This document shows, piece after piece, positions 7,633 to 13,573 of a DNA stretch of 13,736 bases. How positions within the stretch are numbered: position 1 is the stretch's first letter; each line of letters starts with the position of its first letter. Origin of the DNA: Mucilaginibacter sp. Lineage in GTDB: Bacteria > Bacteroidota > Bacteroidia > Sphingobacteriales > Sphingobacteriaceae. The notes under the pieces were generated by a model. That model did not search any database. It was not told the origin of the DNA and saw nothing but the letters and a program-made list of their open reading frames with translations. A program made the translations under genes and the position numbers. The stretch is from assembly GCA_028288315.1 (NCBI GenBank), contig JAQBNY010000236.1:1-13736 (forward strand), read 5' to 3'.

Positions 7633-7793
7633 TGTTGCAAGAGAATATTGATTATTATATAAACCAGGACGGTAACTTTGTGTTTACAAAAGAGTACCAT
7701 CTTAAGCGTGGGTACTGTTGTAAAAACAAATGTCTGCACTGTCCCTGGAACTATGGCCGGGAGAAGCAGACTGATAAAACAAAAGATAAATAA
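7632..7793 (+). CDS. DUF5522 Cys-rich mini-protein
   Basis: This is a 53-residue gene. It starts with ATG at 7632, sharing a base with the previous TGA (TGATG), and ends with TAA at 7791-7793. The protein has the recognisable DUF5522 core: IDYYIN, then FVFTKEYHLKRGYCC and CLHCPW. Cys29, Cys30, Cys34 and Cys37 form a CC-x3-C-x2-C cluster that probably binds zinc or another metal. A Lys-rich tail follows. The function is unknown. Coupling to the MBL-fold nuclease-like gene suggests they are made together and perhaps act together; that is inference. The reading frame, start overlap and family match make the gene convincing despite its size. Confidence 0.85.
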   Translation: MLQENIDYYINQDGNFVFTKEYHLKRGYCCKNKCLHCPWNYGREKQTDKTKDK

Positions 7794-7795
7794 AT

Positions 7796-7803
7796 TATAT
7801 TTG
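7796..7803 (+). promoter_or_regulatory. Possible -7 element before the MarR gene
   Basis: TATATTTG fits TAnnTTTG and lies 17 bases before the ATG at 7821. I do not see a TTG at the expected distance upstream, so this is a half-match. Confidence 0.4.
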
Positions 7804-7820
7804 CATGCGTTTCATTAATA

Positions 7821-8270
7821 ATGGGAATAGAGGAAGATATAAAAAGCACAAATTTTGAAGATAACTACCACAAAGTAGTTGTTAACCTCAACTATACCTA
7901 TGGTTGGATCACTAATTATATGCGCCCTGAATTTGAAAAATTCAAACTTACCCAGCAGCAATTTAACATCCTGAGGATATTACGCGGCCAGTATCCAAAG
8001 CCTGCAACTGTAAATCTTTTAAAGGAACGTATGATTGATAAAATGTCTGATGCATCGCGTATTGTTGATCGTTTGGTGCAAAAGGGGCTGGTTTCTCGCT
8101 GTACCAACACCAGTGATCGCCGTGCGGTTGATATCCGTATTAGCGACGAGGGGTTAAGTATCCTTGAAAAAATGAGTGTCGAATTCAAAACAAGGAATCT
8201 GTTTAAGCAATACCTCACCGAGGAAGAGGCCGGCCAGTTAAGTGATCTGCTGGATAAGATGAGGGGTTAA
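7821..8270 (+). CDS. MarR family transcriptional regulator
   Basis: This 149-residue protein has the MarR architecture: dimerisation helices at both ends and a winged helix in about 43-117. The sequence FKLTQQQFNILRIL starts the DNA-binding domain. VNLLKERMIDKMSDASRIVDRLVQKGLV (64-91) covers the helix-turn-helix, and the wing carries the characteristic SDRRAVDI with Asp99-Arg100-Arg101. MarR proteins bind palindromic operators as dimers and usually respond to small molecules or oxidants. The one Cys (94) sits in the wing (SRCTN). No transporter or enzyme target is divergent or downstream; the neighbours are the DUF5522 gene on one side and convergent PAP2 on the other. The target is therefore unknown and may be only its own promoter. 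Confidence 0.92.
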   Translation: MGIEEDIKSTNFEDNYHKVVVNLNYTYGWITNYMRPEFEKFKLTQQQFNILRILRGQYPKPATVNLLKERMIDKMSDASRIVDRLVQKGLVSRCTNTSDRRAVDIRISDEGLSILEKMSVEFKTRNLFKQYLTEEEAGQLSDLLDKMRG

Positions 8271-8320
8271 GTTTTATAGAAACAAGAAAGTAGAGTCAGG
8301 AATCAAGATAAAATATACAG

Positions 8321-8347
8321 GTGTTTGGGTCCACGCAAACACTTTTT
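8321..8347 (+). terminator. Hairpin 1 of a tandem pair after the MarR gene
   Basis: GTGTTTG (8321-8327) pairs with CAAACAC (8336-8342) around an 8-base loop and is followed by TTTTT (8343-8347). It is preceded by ATACAG, as in hairpin 2. The form is that of an intrinsic terminator, about 50 bases after the MarR stop. Confidence 0.6.
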
Positions 8348-8359
8348 AAAAACATACAG

Positions 8360-8389
8360 GTGTTTGTGCCCTCACAAACACTTTTTTTT
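8360..8389 (+). terminator. Hairpin 2 of a tandem pair; strong terminator
   Basis: GTGTTTGTG (8360-8368) pairs perfectly with CACAAACAC (8373-8381) over a CCCT loop and is followed by eight T (8382-8389). The preceding ATACAG (8354-8359) and the stem repeat hairpin 1 at an offset of 39 bases. It should end MarR transcription before the convergent PAP2 gene. Confidence 0.8.
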
Positions 8390-8437
8390 AACTTTTTTTA
8401 ATAGTGTTGGGGTAAGACTCACTCAAACGGAGTGTAA

Positions 8438-9007
8438 CTAAGCTGTAAACTTCGGCTGCAACATCTTAAACCCAACCGCAAATAACCACCCAACTAAGCT
8501 ACCATAAATTGCCCCACTGATAACATCTACCGGGAAATGCACGCCTACATACACCTGCGCAAAACAAATAATTGCTGCCCATAAAACACAAGCCGGCAAT
8601 ACCCAGGGCCACTTCCTAAAAAATATACAGCTTAAAAATATGGCTATGGCAAAATGGTCGGTAGCATGAGTAGAGGGGAAGCTATAGCCCGTGCCACATG
8701 GTACCCTGCTAATAACGGTGGCCGATGTTACCACATCCCGGCAGGGGCGAACCCTTACAACATATTTTTTGATAATGCTGGCACTGGTAAAATCAGCAAA
8801 GCCTGCGGCTAATGCTAACATTACAATAAGTATAACGCCTTGCTTTTTATATCGCCAAAGGCAAAAAGTAATAATAAACAAGTAAAGCGGGATCCAAAAT
8901 TTGGGATTACGCATTAACGGCATTATCCAGTCGAAAAACGCGTTTGACAGGGAGTGGTTAATAAAATAAAAAAGGTGCCTGTCAAATTCTAATAGCTGGT
9001 TTGGCAT
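8438..9007 (-). CDS. PAP2 superfamily membrane phosphatase
   Basis: This is a 189-residue integral membrane phosphatase, probably acting on undecaprenyl pyrophosphate or another lipid phosphate at the outer face of the inner membrane. About five helices are visible (35-52, 57-78, 117-131, 137-155, 160-180). The three PAP2 motifs are K-x6-RP (Lys80, Arg87, Pro88), PSTH (111-114, in place of PSGH) with His114, and motif 3 with His157 and Asp161 in VGVHFPVD. The SR that normally opens motif 3 is Ala150-Gln151 here, so one phosphate-binding Arg is missing. The loop between motifs 1 and 2 contains two Cys (89 and 104). The substrate is not determinable. The stop is TAG (8440-8438). Confidence 0.88.
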   Translation of the reverse strand: MPNQLLEFDRHLFYFINHSLSNAFFDWIMPLMRNPKFWIPLYLFIITFCLWRYKKQGVILIVMLALAAGFADFTSASIIKKYVVRVRPCRDVVTSATVISRVPCGTGYSFPSTHATDHFAIAIFLSCIFFRKWPWVLPACVLWAAIICFAQVYVGVHFPVDVISGAIYGSLVGWLFAVGFKMLQPKFTA

Positions 9008-9050
9008 TGCTTTTATGCGATATATGTGAATTAGAAACGTAAAACGCCGA

Positions 9051-9058
9051 CAAATATA
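9051..9058 (-). promoter_or_regulatory. Possible -7 element of the PAP2 gene
   Basis: The reverse strand reads TATATTTG (9058-9051), a full TAnnTTTG match about 43 bases before the ATG at 9007. No TTG is visible at the expected spacing. Confidence 0.4.
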
Positions 9059-9116
9059 GCCAATAAAGTGAGGCTTAATGTATAGGAATTTTATACTGGT
9101 ATCCCTTAAATAATTC

Positions 9117-9124
9117 TATTTTTG
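9117..9124 (+). promoter_or_regulatory. Possible -7 element of glmM
   Basis: TATTTTTG fits TAnnTTTG and lies 22 bases before the TTG start of glmM. That would give a short leader of about 16 bases. No TTG is seen at the usual -33 distance. Confidence 0.4.
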
Positions 9125-9146
9125 TAACTTATTATTTATTTGAATT

Positions 9147-10535
9147 TTGACACTTATAAAATCAATTTCGGGAATAAGGGGCACAATTGGCGGTGCAGCC
9201 GGCGAAGGCTTAACTCCTTTGGATATAGTTAAGTTTACCTCAGCTTTTGGTAGCTGGGCAGTAAAAAGATCAGGCTTAAAAAAAATTGTTTTAGGCCGTG
9301 ACGCGCGCCTTTCAGGTACTATGGTTAACAACCTGGTTATTGGTACTTTGCAAGGTTTAGGAATTGATGTAATTGACTTGGGCTTATCTACCACCCCAAC
9401 CGTTGAGGTTGCCGTACCAGATGAGCAGGCTGCCGGTGGCATTATCCTTACTGCAAGCCACAATCCTAAACAATGGAACGCACTAAAGCTGCTAAATGAA
9501 AAAGGCGAGTTTATTAGCGATATTGATGGTAAAGAAGTTTTAGAAATTGCCGAGAGTAGCAATGTTATATATGCCGATGTAAATGATTTGGGTAAGGTTA
9601 TTAATAACGATACCTATCTGCAAAAGCACATCGACAAGATTTTGGCCCTGCCTTTGGTTGATGTAAAAGCAATTGCCAAAGCCGATTTTAAGGTTGTTAT
9701 TGACTGTGTTAATTCAACCGGTGGCATTTTTGTACCTGCATTGTTAAAGGCTTTGGGTGTTAAAACTGTTCATGAATTGTATTGCGAGCCCGACGGTCAT
9801 TTTCCGCATAACCCCGAGCCATTGCCCGAGAATTTGATCGCTTTATCGCAAGAGGTGTTAAAGCACAAGGCCGATATTGGTATAGCTGTTGACCCTGATG
9901 TTGATCGCCTTTGCTTTGTATGCGAAGATGGCGGCATGTTTGGCGAGGAATATACGTTGGTGGCCGTTGCCGATTATGTGTTAAAAAACACCAAAGGCAA
10001 TACCGTATCTAATCTTTCATCAACCCGTGCCCTGCGCGATGTTACCGAAAATGCCGGTGGCGAATACCATGCAGCAGCAGTAGGCGAGGTAAACGTAGTG
10101 AACAAAATGAAGGAAGTTAATGCCGTTATAGGCGGTGAAGGTAACGGCGGGGTAATTTATCCTGAGTTACATTACGGCCGCGATGCATTGGTAGGTATTG
10201 CATTATTTTTAACCCATTTGGCTAAATATGGCAAACCGGTATCAGTGCTTAAAAGTTCATACCCTAACTATTTTATCTCTAAAAATAAAATTACGTTAAC
10301 TCCCGAAATGGATATTGACGCCTTGTTATTAAAAGTTGAAGAAAAGTATCAAAAGCAACCACATTCAACTATTGATGGCTTAAAAATTGAGTTTGATAAA
10401 GAATGGGTACATTTGCGCAAGTCTAATACCGAGCCTATTATCCGTATATACTCTGAAGGAAACTCAGAAACTGTAGCAAATAACCTGGCCAACAAAATAA
10501 TAACAGATATAAAAGAAATATTACAGCTTAATTAA
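9147..10535 (+). CDS. glmM: Phosphoglucosamine mutase (archaeal-type GlmM)
   Basis: GlmM converts glucosamine-6-phosphate to glucosamine-1-phosphate for UDP-GlcNAc, feeding peptidoglycan and lipid A synthesis. The 462-residue protein has all four alpha-D-phosphohexomutase elements: the phosphoserine loop TASHNP (Ser104), the metal loop DPDVDR (249-254), the sugar loop GGEGNGG (329-335) and the phosphate-binding RKSNTEP (424-430). The GEGNGGVIYP form is that of the archaeal-like GlmM/PMM subgroup common in Bacteroidota, so phosphomannomutase activity is an alternative. The start codon is TTG at 9147: the frame has a TGA at 9141-9143 and no ATG before the conserved KSISGIRGT (5-13), so no ATG start can give the full N-terminus. 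No Shine-Dalgarno sequence is visible. Confidence 0.91.
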   Translation: MTLIKSISGIRGTIGGAAGEGLTPLDIVKFTSAFGSWAVKRSGLKKIVLGRDARLSGTMVNNLVIGTLQGLGIDVIDLGLSTTPTVEVAVPDEQAAGGIILTASHNPKQWNALKLLNEKGEFISDIDGKEVLEIAESSNVIYADVNDLGKVINNDTYLQKHIDKILALPLVDVKAIAKADFKVVIDCVNSTGGIFVPALLKALGVKTVHELYCEPDGHFPHNPEPLPENLIALSQEVLKHKADIGIAVDPDVDRLCFVCEDGGMFGEEYTLVAVADYVLKNTKGNTVSNLSSTRALRDVTENAGGEYHAAAVGEVNVVNKMKEVNAVIGGEGNGGVIYPELHYGRDALVGIALFLTHLAKYGKPVSVLKSSYPNYFISKNKITLTPEMDIDALLLKVEEKYQKQPHSTIDGLKIEFDKEWVHLRKSNTEPIIRIYSEGNSETVANNLANKIITDIKEILQLN

Positions 10536-10553
10536 TTGTGAATTAAGAGTTAG

Positions 10554-10598
10554 TGAATTAGTGATTGGTTAAGATGGTCGCTTTAAATCACTAATTCA
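10554..10598 (+). repeat. GAATTAGTGA-word inverted repeat between glmM and the cysteine desulfurase
   Basis: TGAATTAGTGATT (10554-10566) and its exact reverse complement AATCACTAATTCA (10586-10598) form a 13-bp stem with a 19-base loop. Flanking sequence on both sides holds diverged copies of the same word (TGTGAATTAAGAG before; TCATTCGCTAAATCAACAATTACA in the inverted sense after). There is no T-run, so it is not a standard terminator. Confidence 0.7.
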
Positions 10599-10625
10599 TC
10601 ATTCGCTAAATCAACAATTACAACT

Positions 10626-11762
10626 ATGCGTGTTTACTTTGATAACGCCGCTACTACAGCCCTTGATCCTGAAGTTTTAAAAGAAATGTACCAGGTAATG
10701 GTGAACCATTTTGGTAACCCCTCATCTATACATGCACATGGCCGCGAAGTACGTACATTAATTGAACGTTCACGTAAAACTATAGCTGGTTTACTGCATA
10801 CATCGCCTGCCGAAATATTTTTTACCAGCGGTGGTACCGAGGCTGATAATACTGCTATCCGTTGCGGAATTATAGATCATAAACTAACACATGCCATTAC
10901 CACTAAACTGGAGCACCATGCGGTTTTACATACCTTACAAGCAATGGAAAAGGCGGGTGTTATTAAATTAAGCTATGCTGATGTTGATAGTAAAGGCAAT
11001 GTTGATTATGATCACCTTGAAACTTTGTTAAAGAATAATGAACGTAGCTTTGTATCATTAATGCATGCCAATAACGAGTTAAGCACTATTACCGATCTGG
11101 TGAAGGTTGGCGATATCTGTGAGGCCTACAACGCTATCTTCCATAGTGATACTGTACAAACTGTTGGCCATTACAAGCACGACTTAAGTAAGCTTAAATT
11201 GCATTTTATGGTATGCGCGGCGCACAAGCTGCATGGGCCAAAAGGTGTAGGGTTTTTACACATTAACCATCGTGTTAAAATAAACCCAATGATATATGGT
11301 GGCTCACAAGAACGTAATATGCGCGGCGGCACCGAGAATGTTTACGGGATTGCCGGATTGGCAAAAGCTTTAGAAATGGCCTATGCCGAAATGGATCAGC
11401 ACCAAAACTATATTCAGGACCTTAAATCATACATGAAGAGTAAGCTGGAGCAGGAAGTATCGGGCGTAACCTTTAACGGAGAAACTGACCCGGCTAAAAG
11501 CTTATATACCGTATTGAATGCATCCTTCCCTGAAATGGAAATGGCAGATATGTTGTTATTTAACCTGGACATTGCAGGTATATCCGCATCAGGCGGCAGC
11601 GCTTGCAGCTCGGGTACAGATATTGGTTCGCATGTGCTAACAGCTATAGGTGCAAACCCCGACAGGCCTTCTGTAAGGTTCTCTTTCTCAAAGTATAATA
11701 CCAAAGACGAAGTTGATTACACTGTAGCCAAATTGCGTGAATTGTGCATGGTAAACGCATAG
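10626..11762 (+). CDS. Cysteine desulfurase (NifS/IscS family)
   Basis: This 378-residue, PLP-dependent enzyme takes sulfur from cysteine to give alanine and an enzyme persulfide for Fe-S clusters, tRNA thiolation or cofactors. It is class V aminotransferase fold type I. Residues seen are the N-terminal YFDNAATT (4-11), TSGGTEADN (67-75), the PLP-stacking His in LEHHAV (95-100), HSDTVQTVG with Asp175 and Gln178, AAHKLHGPKG with Schiff-base Lys201 (198-207), RGGTEN (233-238) and the active-site loop SGGSACSSG with Cys327. The long Cys loop points to an IscS/NifS-like rather than SufS-like enzyme. No iscU, scaffold or thiolase gene is adjacent, so the sulfur acceptor is unknown. It follows glmM by 90 bases of repeat DNA and may or may not share its transcript. 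Confidence 0.94.
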   Translation: MRVYFDNAATTALDPEVLKEMYQVMVNHFGNPSSIHAHGREVRTLIERSRKTIAGLLHTSPAEIFFTSGGTEADNTAIRCGIIDHKLTHAITTKLEHHAVLHTLQAMEKAGVIKLSYADVDSKGNVDYDHLETLLKNNERSFVSLMHANNELSTITDLVKVGDICEAYNAIFHSDTVQTVGHYKHDLSKLKLHFMVCAAHKLHGPKGVGFLHINHRVKINPMIYGGSQERNMRGGTENVYGIAGLAKALEMAYAEMDQHQNYIQDLKSYMKSKLEQEVSGVTFNGETDPAKSLYTVLNASFPEMEMADMLLFNLDIAGISASGGSACSSGTDIGSHVLTAIGANPDRPSVRFSFSKYNTKDEVDYTVAKLRELCMVNA

Positions 11763-11845
11763 TTGGTTAATTAAATTTCTTTTTTAGAAAAACAATAGTG
11801 CTTATTCATGGGTTGTTTTATATATCAATTAAAAAAACAAATCCT

Positions 11846-12343
11846 ATGATAACTAATATTGAAAATACCTGGGATGATTCAAATAATCAAGCTCAGGGCG
11901 GCGGAGCAAATTCATTTGGTATACCAGATAACGGAGATACAACAAACAGGAATTCTTCTAATGAAGAAACAGATGATGAATTGTTAGATACAGATGATGA
12001 TTTGCTGGCAGATGACGATACAGATGATGAAGATAATTTAGACGATACTGAAGGTGGGGGCACAACTACTACGGGTAGTTCAGGATCAGCAAATAGTCCG
12101 GATGAAACTCCAGAAGAACGCGAGTCTGACAATGAAGGGACAGGATATTCTACCCAAACAGAGCTTAATCAGCCACGAGAAGGAGCCGACACTTCATATA
12201 GCGAGCAAAATGATGTAACTCCGCCTAATCCGCATGAGTTCCCATCAGTAGGGGCAGCTACCAAAACAGATTTTGCCAGCCGTCCACAGGGGCGCACAAC
12301 AGGCAGAATGGTAGGCCACGAGCCCGGTACCGAAGGGATATAA
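11846..12343 (+). CDS. Very acidic low-complexity protein with conserved-looking basic C-terminal tail
   Basis: I cannot assign a function. I take the ATG at 11846 (165 residues) because it follows a typical A-rich leader and the protein becomes coherent there; the frame is open back to an ATG at 11798, whose 16 extra residues look like leader translation. There is no signal peptide or membrane helix. Residues 40-69 are nearly all Asp/Glu/Leu/Thr, with three in-frame DNA copies of ACAGATGATGA at 11969, 11990 and 12020. A Gly/Thr/Ser block (70-84) and a polar, Glu-rich stretch follow. The final part (about 127-165) is different: Pro-rich PNPHEFPS, then ATKTDFASRP, GRTTGRM and GHEPGTEGI, with several Arg. 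The protein is probably disordered and cytoplasmic. I recall similar tails in uncharacterised Sphingobacteriaceae proteins, but this is unverified. Confidence 0.72.
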   Translation: MITNIENTWDDSNNQAQGGGANSFGIPDNGDTTNRNSSNEETDDELLDTDDDLLADDDTDDEDNLDDTEGGGTTTTGSSGSANSPDETPEERESDNEGTGYSTQTELNQPREGADTSYSEQNDVTPPNPHEFPSVGAATKTDFASRPQGRTTGRMVGHEPGTEGI

Positions 12344-12377
12344 TTAAACCTTCTGAAGGGAAGCTTTTGAATTTATT

Positions 12378-12440
12378 TGTCATCCTGAGAAACGAAGGAT
12401 CTATTCACCGATTAAATTCTTCACTATGCTTAGAATGATA
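12378..12440 (+). repeat. Decayed palindromic TGTCATCCTGAG-type intergenic repeat
   Basis: The block opens TGTCATCCTGAG (12378-12389), continues with CGAAGGATCT (12393-12402) and ends TTCACTATGCTTAGAATGATA (12420-12440) as an imperfect inverted copy of the opening. This word set resembles a short palindromic repeat found scattered between genes in many bacterial genomes, including Bacteroidota. The ends no longer match exactly, so this copy is degraded. Confidence 0.6.
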
Positions 12441-12453
12441 AATATAAAGGAAC

Positions 12454-12486
12454 AAGAAAGGCCATCTGATTCAGATGGCCTTTCTT
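12454..12486. terminator. Bidirectional terminator between the acidic-protein gene and accD
   Basis: AAGAAAGGCCATCTGA (12454-12469) and TCAGATGGCCTTTCTT (12471-12486) are perfect inverted arms of 16 bases around one base. In RNA the loop would open to about CTGATTCAG. The T-rich outer ends on both strands suit termination of both convergent genes. It sits 11 bases after the accD stop and about 110 after the acidic-protein stop. Confidence 0.88.
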
Positions 12487-12497
12487 ATTTGTATTTA

Positions 12498-13376
12498 TTA
12501 TGCCTGTGGTTCAGGTTTTTCTTTTTCTGAGACAGGGGTGAGCATTTTTAAGAATGAGGCCAGTTTTTCTTTCATTTCGCGCCTATCTACTATAAAATCA
12601 AGGAAACCATGTTCCTGTACAAATTCAGCAGTCTGGAATCCTTTAGGAAGATCTTTTTTGATGGTTTCTTTAATAACCCTTGGCCCGGCAAAGCCGATAA
12701 GGGCGCCTGGTTCGGCAATATTAATATCGCCCAGCATAGCGTATGATGCGGTTACACCGCCGGTAGTAGGGTCTGTTAATAAAGATATATAAGGCACTTT
12801 GGCCTGGCTCAATAAAGCAAGCTTGGCTGATGTTTTGGCCATTTGCATTAATGAAAATGCCGCCTCCATCATACGTGCCCCGCCAGATTTTGATATCATA
12901 AGGAAAGGAACCTTGTTGGCCATGCTATAATCAATAGAACGGGCAATCTTTTCGCCCACTACAGATCCCATTGAGCCACCTATAAAGTTAAAATCCATAC
13001 AGGCAATAACCAACTCCTGGCCGTTCATTTTGCCATGTGCAGCGCGTATAGCGTCCTGCAGACCAGTTTTCTTCTGTGTTTCCACTACACGGTCGGTATA
13101 TTTTTTACTATCAGTAAAATTTAATGGGTCACCGGAATGCAGATTGGTGAACAATTCGGTAAACTGGTTATCATCAAACAATACCGAAAAGTATTCTTTT
13201 GAGCCAATGCGTAAATGGAAGCCGCAGTAGTGGCAAACGTATTGGTTTTCTACCTGTTCTGAGTAATGCAACGGTTTCTTACAATTTGGACATTTGTTCC
13301 AGATGCCATCAGGGGCTTCCTTCTTTTCCTCCGTAGTCGTAATTATCCCTTTAATTTCTCGCTTAAACCACGCCAT
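12498..13376 (-). CDS. accD: Acetyl-CoA carboxylase carboxyltransferase subunit beta
   Basis: AccD with AccA transfers carboxyl from biotin to acetyl-CoA to make malonyl-CoA, the first step of fatty-acid synthesis. From the ATG at 13376 the protein has 292 residues, the usual length. The N-terminal zinc ribbon is intact (CPNC, Cys29/Cys32; CHYC, Cys48/Cys51). The crotonase-fold carboxyltransferase core shows the ACMDFNFIGGSMGSVVGEK segment (125-143), SGGARM (164-169), DPTTGGVTAS (202-211) and AEPGALIGFAGPRVI (221-235). The open frame extends 37 codons upstream to 13487, but those codons read the TTAGATTTGAGA repeat. AccD homologues start at MAWFKR-like sequence, so I reject the extension. accA is not in the window. 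The gene is divergent from the aldolase gene. Confidence 0.96.
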   Translation of the reverse strand: MAWFKREIKGIITTTEEKKEAPDGIWNKCPNCKKPLHYSEQVENQYVCHYCGFHLRIGSKEYFSVLFDDNQFTELFTNLHSGDPLNFTDSKKYTDRVVETQKKTGLQDAIRAAHGKMNGQELVIACMDFNFIGGSMGSVVGEKIARSIDYSMANKVPFLMISKSGGARMMEAAFSLMQMAKTSAKLALLSQAKVPYISLLTDPTTGGVTASYAMLGDINIAEPGALIGFAGPRVIKETIKKDLPKGFQTAEFVQEHGFLDFIVDRREMKEKLASFLKMLTPVSEKEKPEPQA

Positions 13377-13418
13377 ATCTATTTCTAAGTCTTTCAAGTA
13401 ATGCAAAGAAACAAAATA

Positions 13419-13550
13419 TTTTAGATTTGAGACGTTAGATATTAGATTTGAGATAAGAATAGTGATTACAAAGTAGATAGAAAGCAATAAAATAAGAGAA
13501 TTCCAAAAAAACTCTCATCTCATATCTTAAATATCGTATCTAAATTATAA
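13419..13550 (+). repeat. TTAGATTTGAGA-word repeat with inverted arms between accD and fbaA
   Basis: TTAGATTTGAGA occurs exactly at 13421-13432 and 13442-13453 (period 21), with partial copies between and after (GTTAGATA, GAGATAAGA). From 13512 the inverse appears as CTCTCATCTCATATCTTAAATA and CGTATCTAAATTATAA in continuous order, an imperfect reverse complement of the first arm. The 50-60 bases between the arms are A-rich. The block lies in the divergent accD/fbaA spacer where both promoters must be. No clean promoter is evident; TAACTTCG at 13548-13555 is one base off the -7 consensus for fbaA. Confidence 0.68.
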
Positions 13551-13573
13551 CTTCGAAGCCCAAACAAACGCTC

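Noticed and set aside
9116..9562. 148-codon reverse-strand open frame over the start of glmM
   Set aside because: It is the antisense of a well-conserved gene, with Ser/Pro/Leu-rich shadow composition and no recognisable domain.
11798..11845. Upstream ATG for the acidic protein
   Set aside because: The extra 16 residues are hydrophobic/basic and unlike the rest; the ATG at 11846 has the usual A-rich leader. Not excluded, since MLIHGLFYIS could be weakly signal-like.
11893..12132. Ser/Val-rich reverse-strand open frame under the acidic gene
   Set aside because: Its composition is the mirror of GAT/GAA codons on the other strand, so it is a shadow.
13377..13487. 37-codon N-terminal extension of AccD
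   Set aside because: It reads the TTAGATTTGAGA repeat; AccD proteins begin at the MAWFKR-like sequence encoded from 13376.
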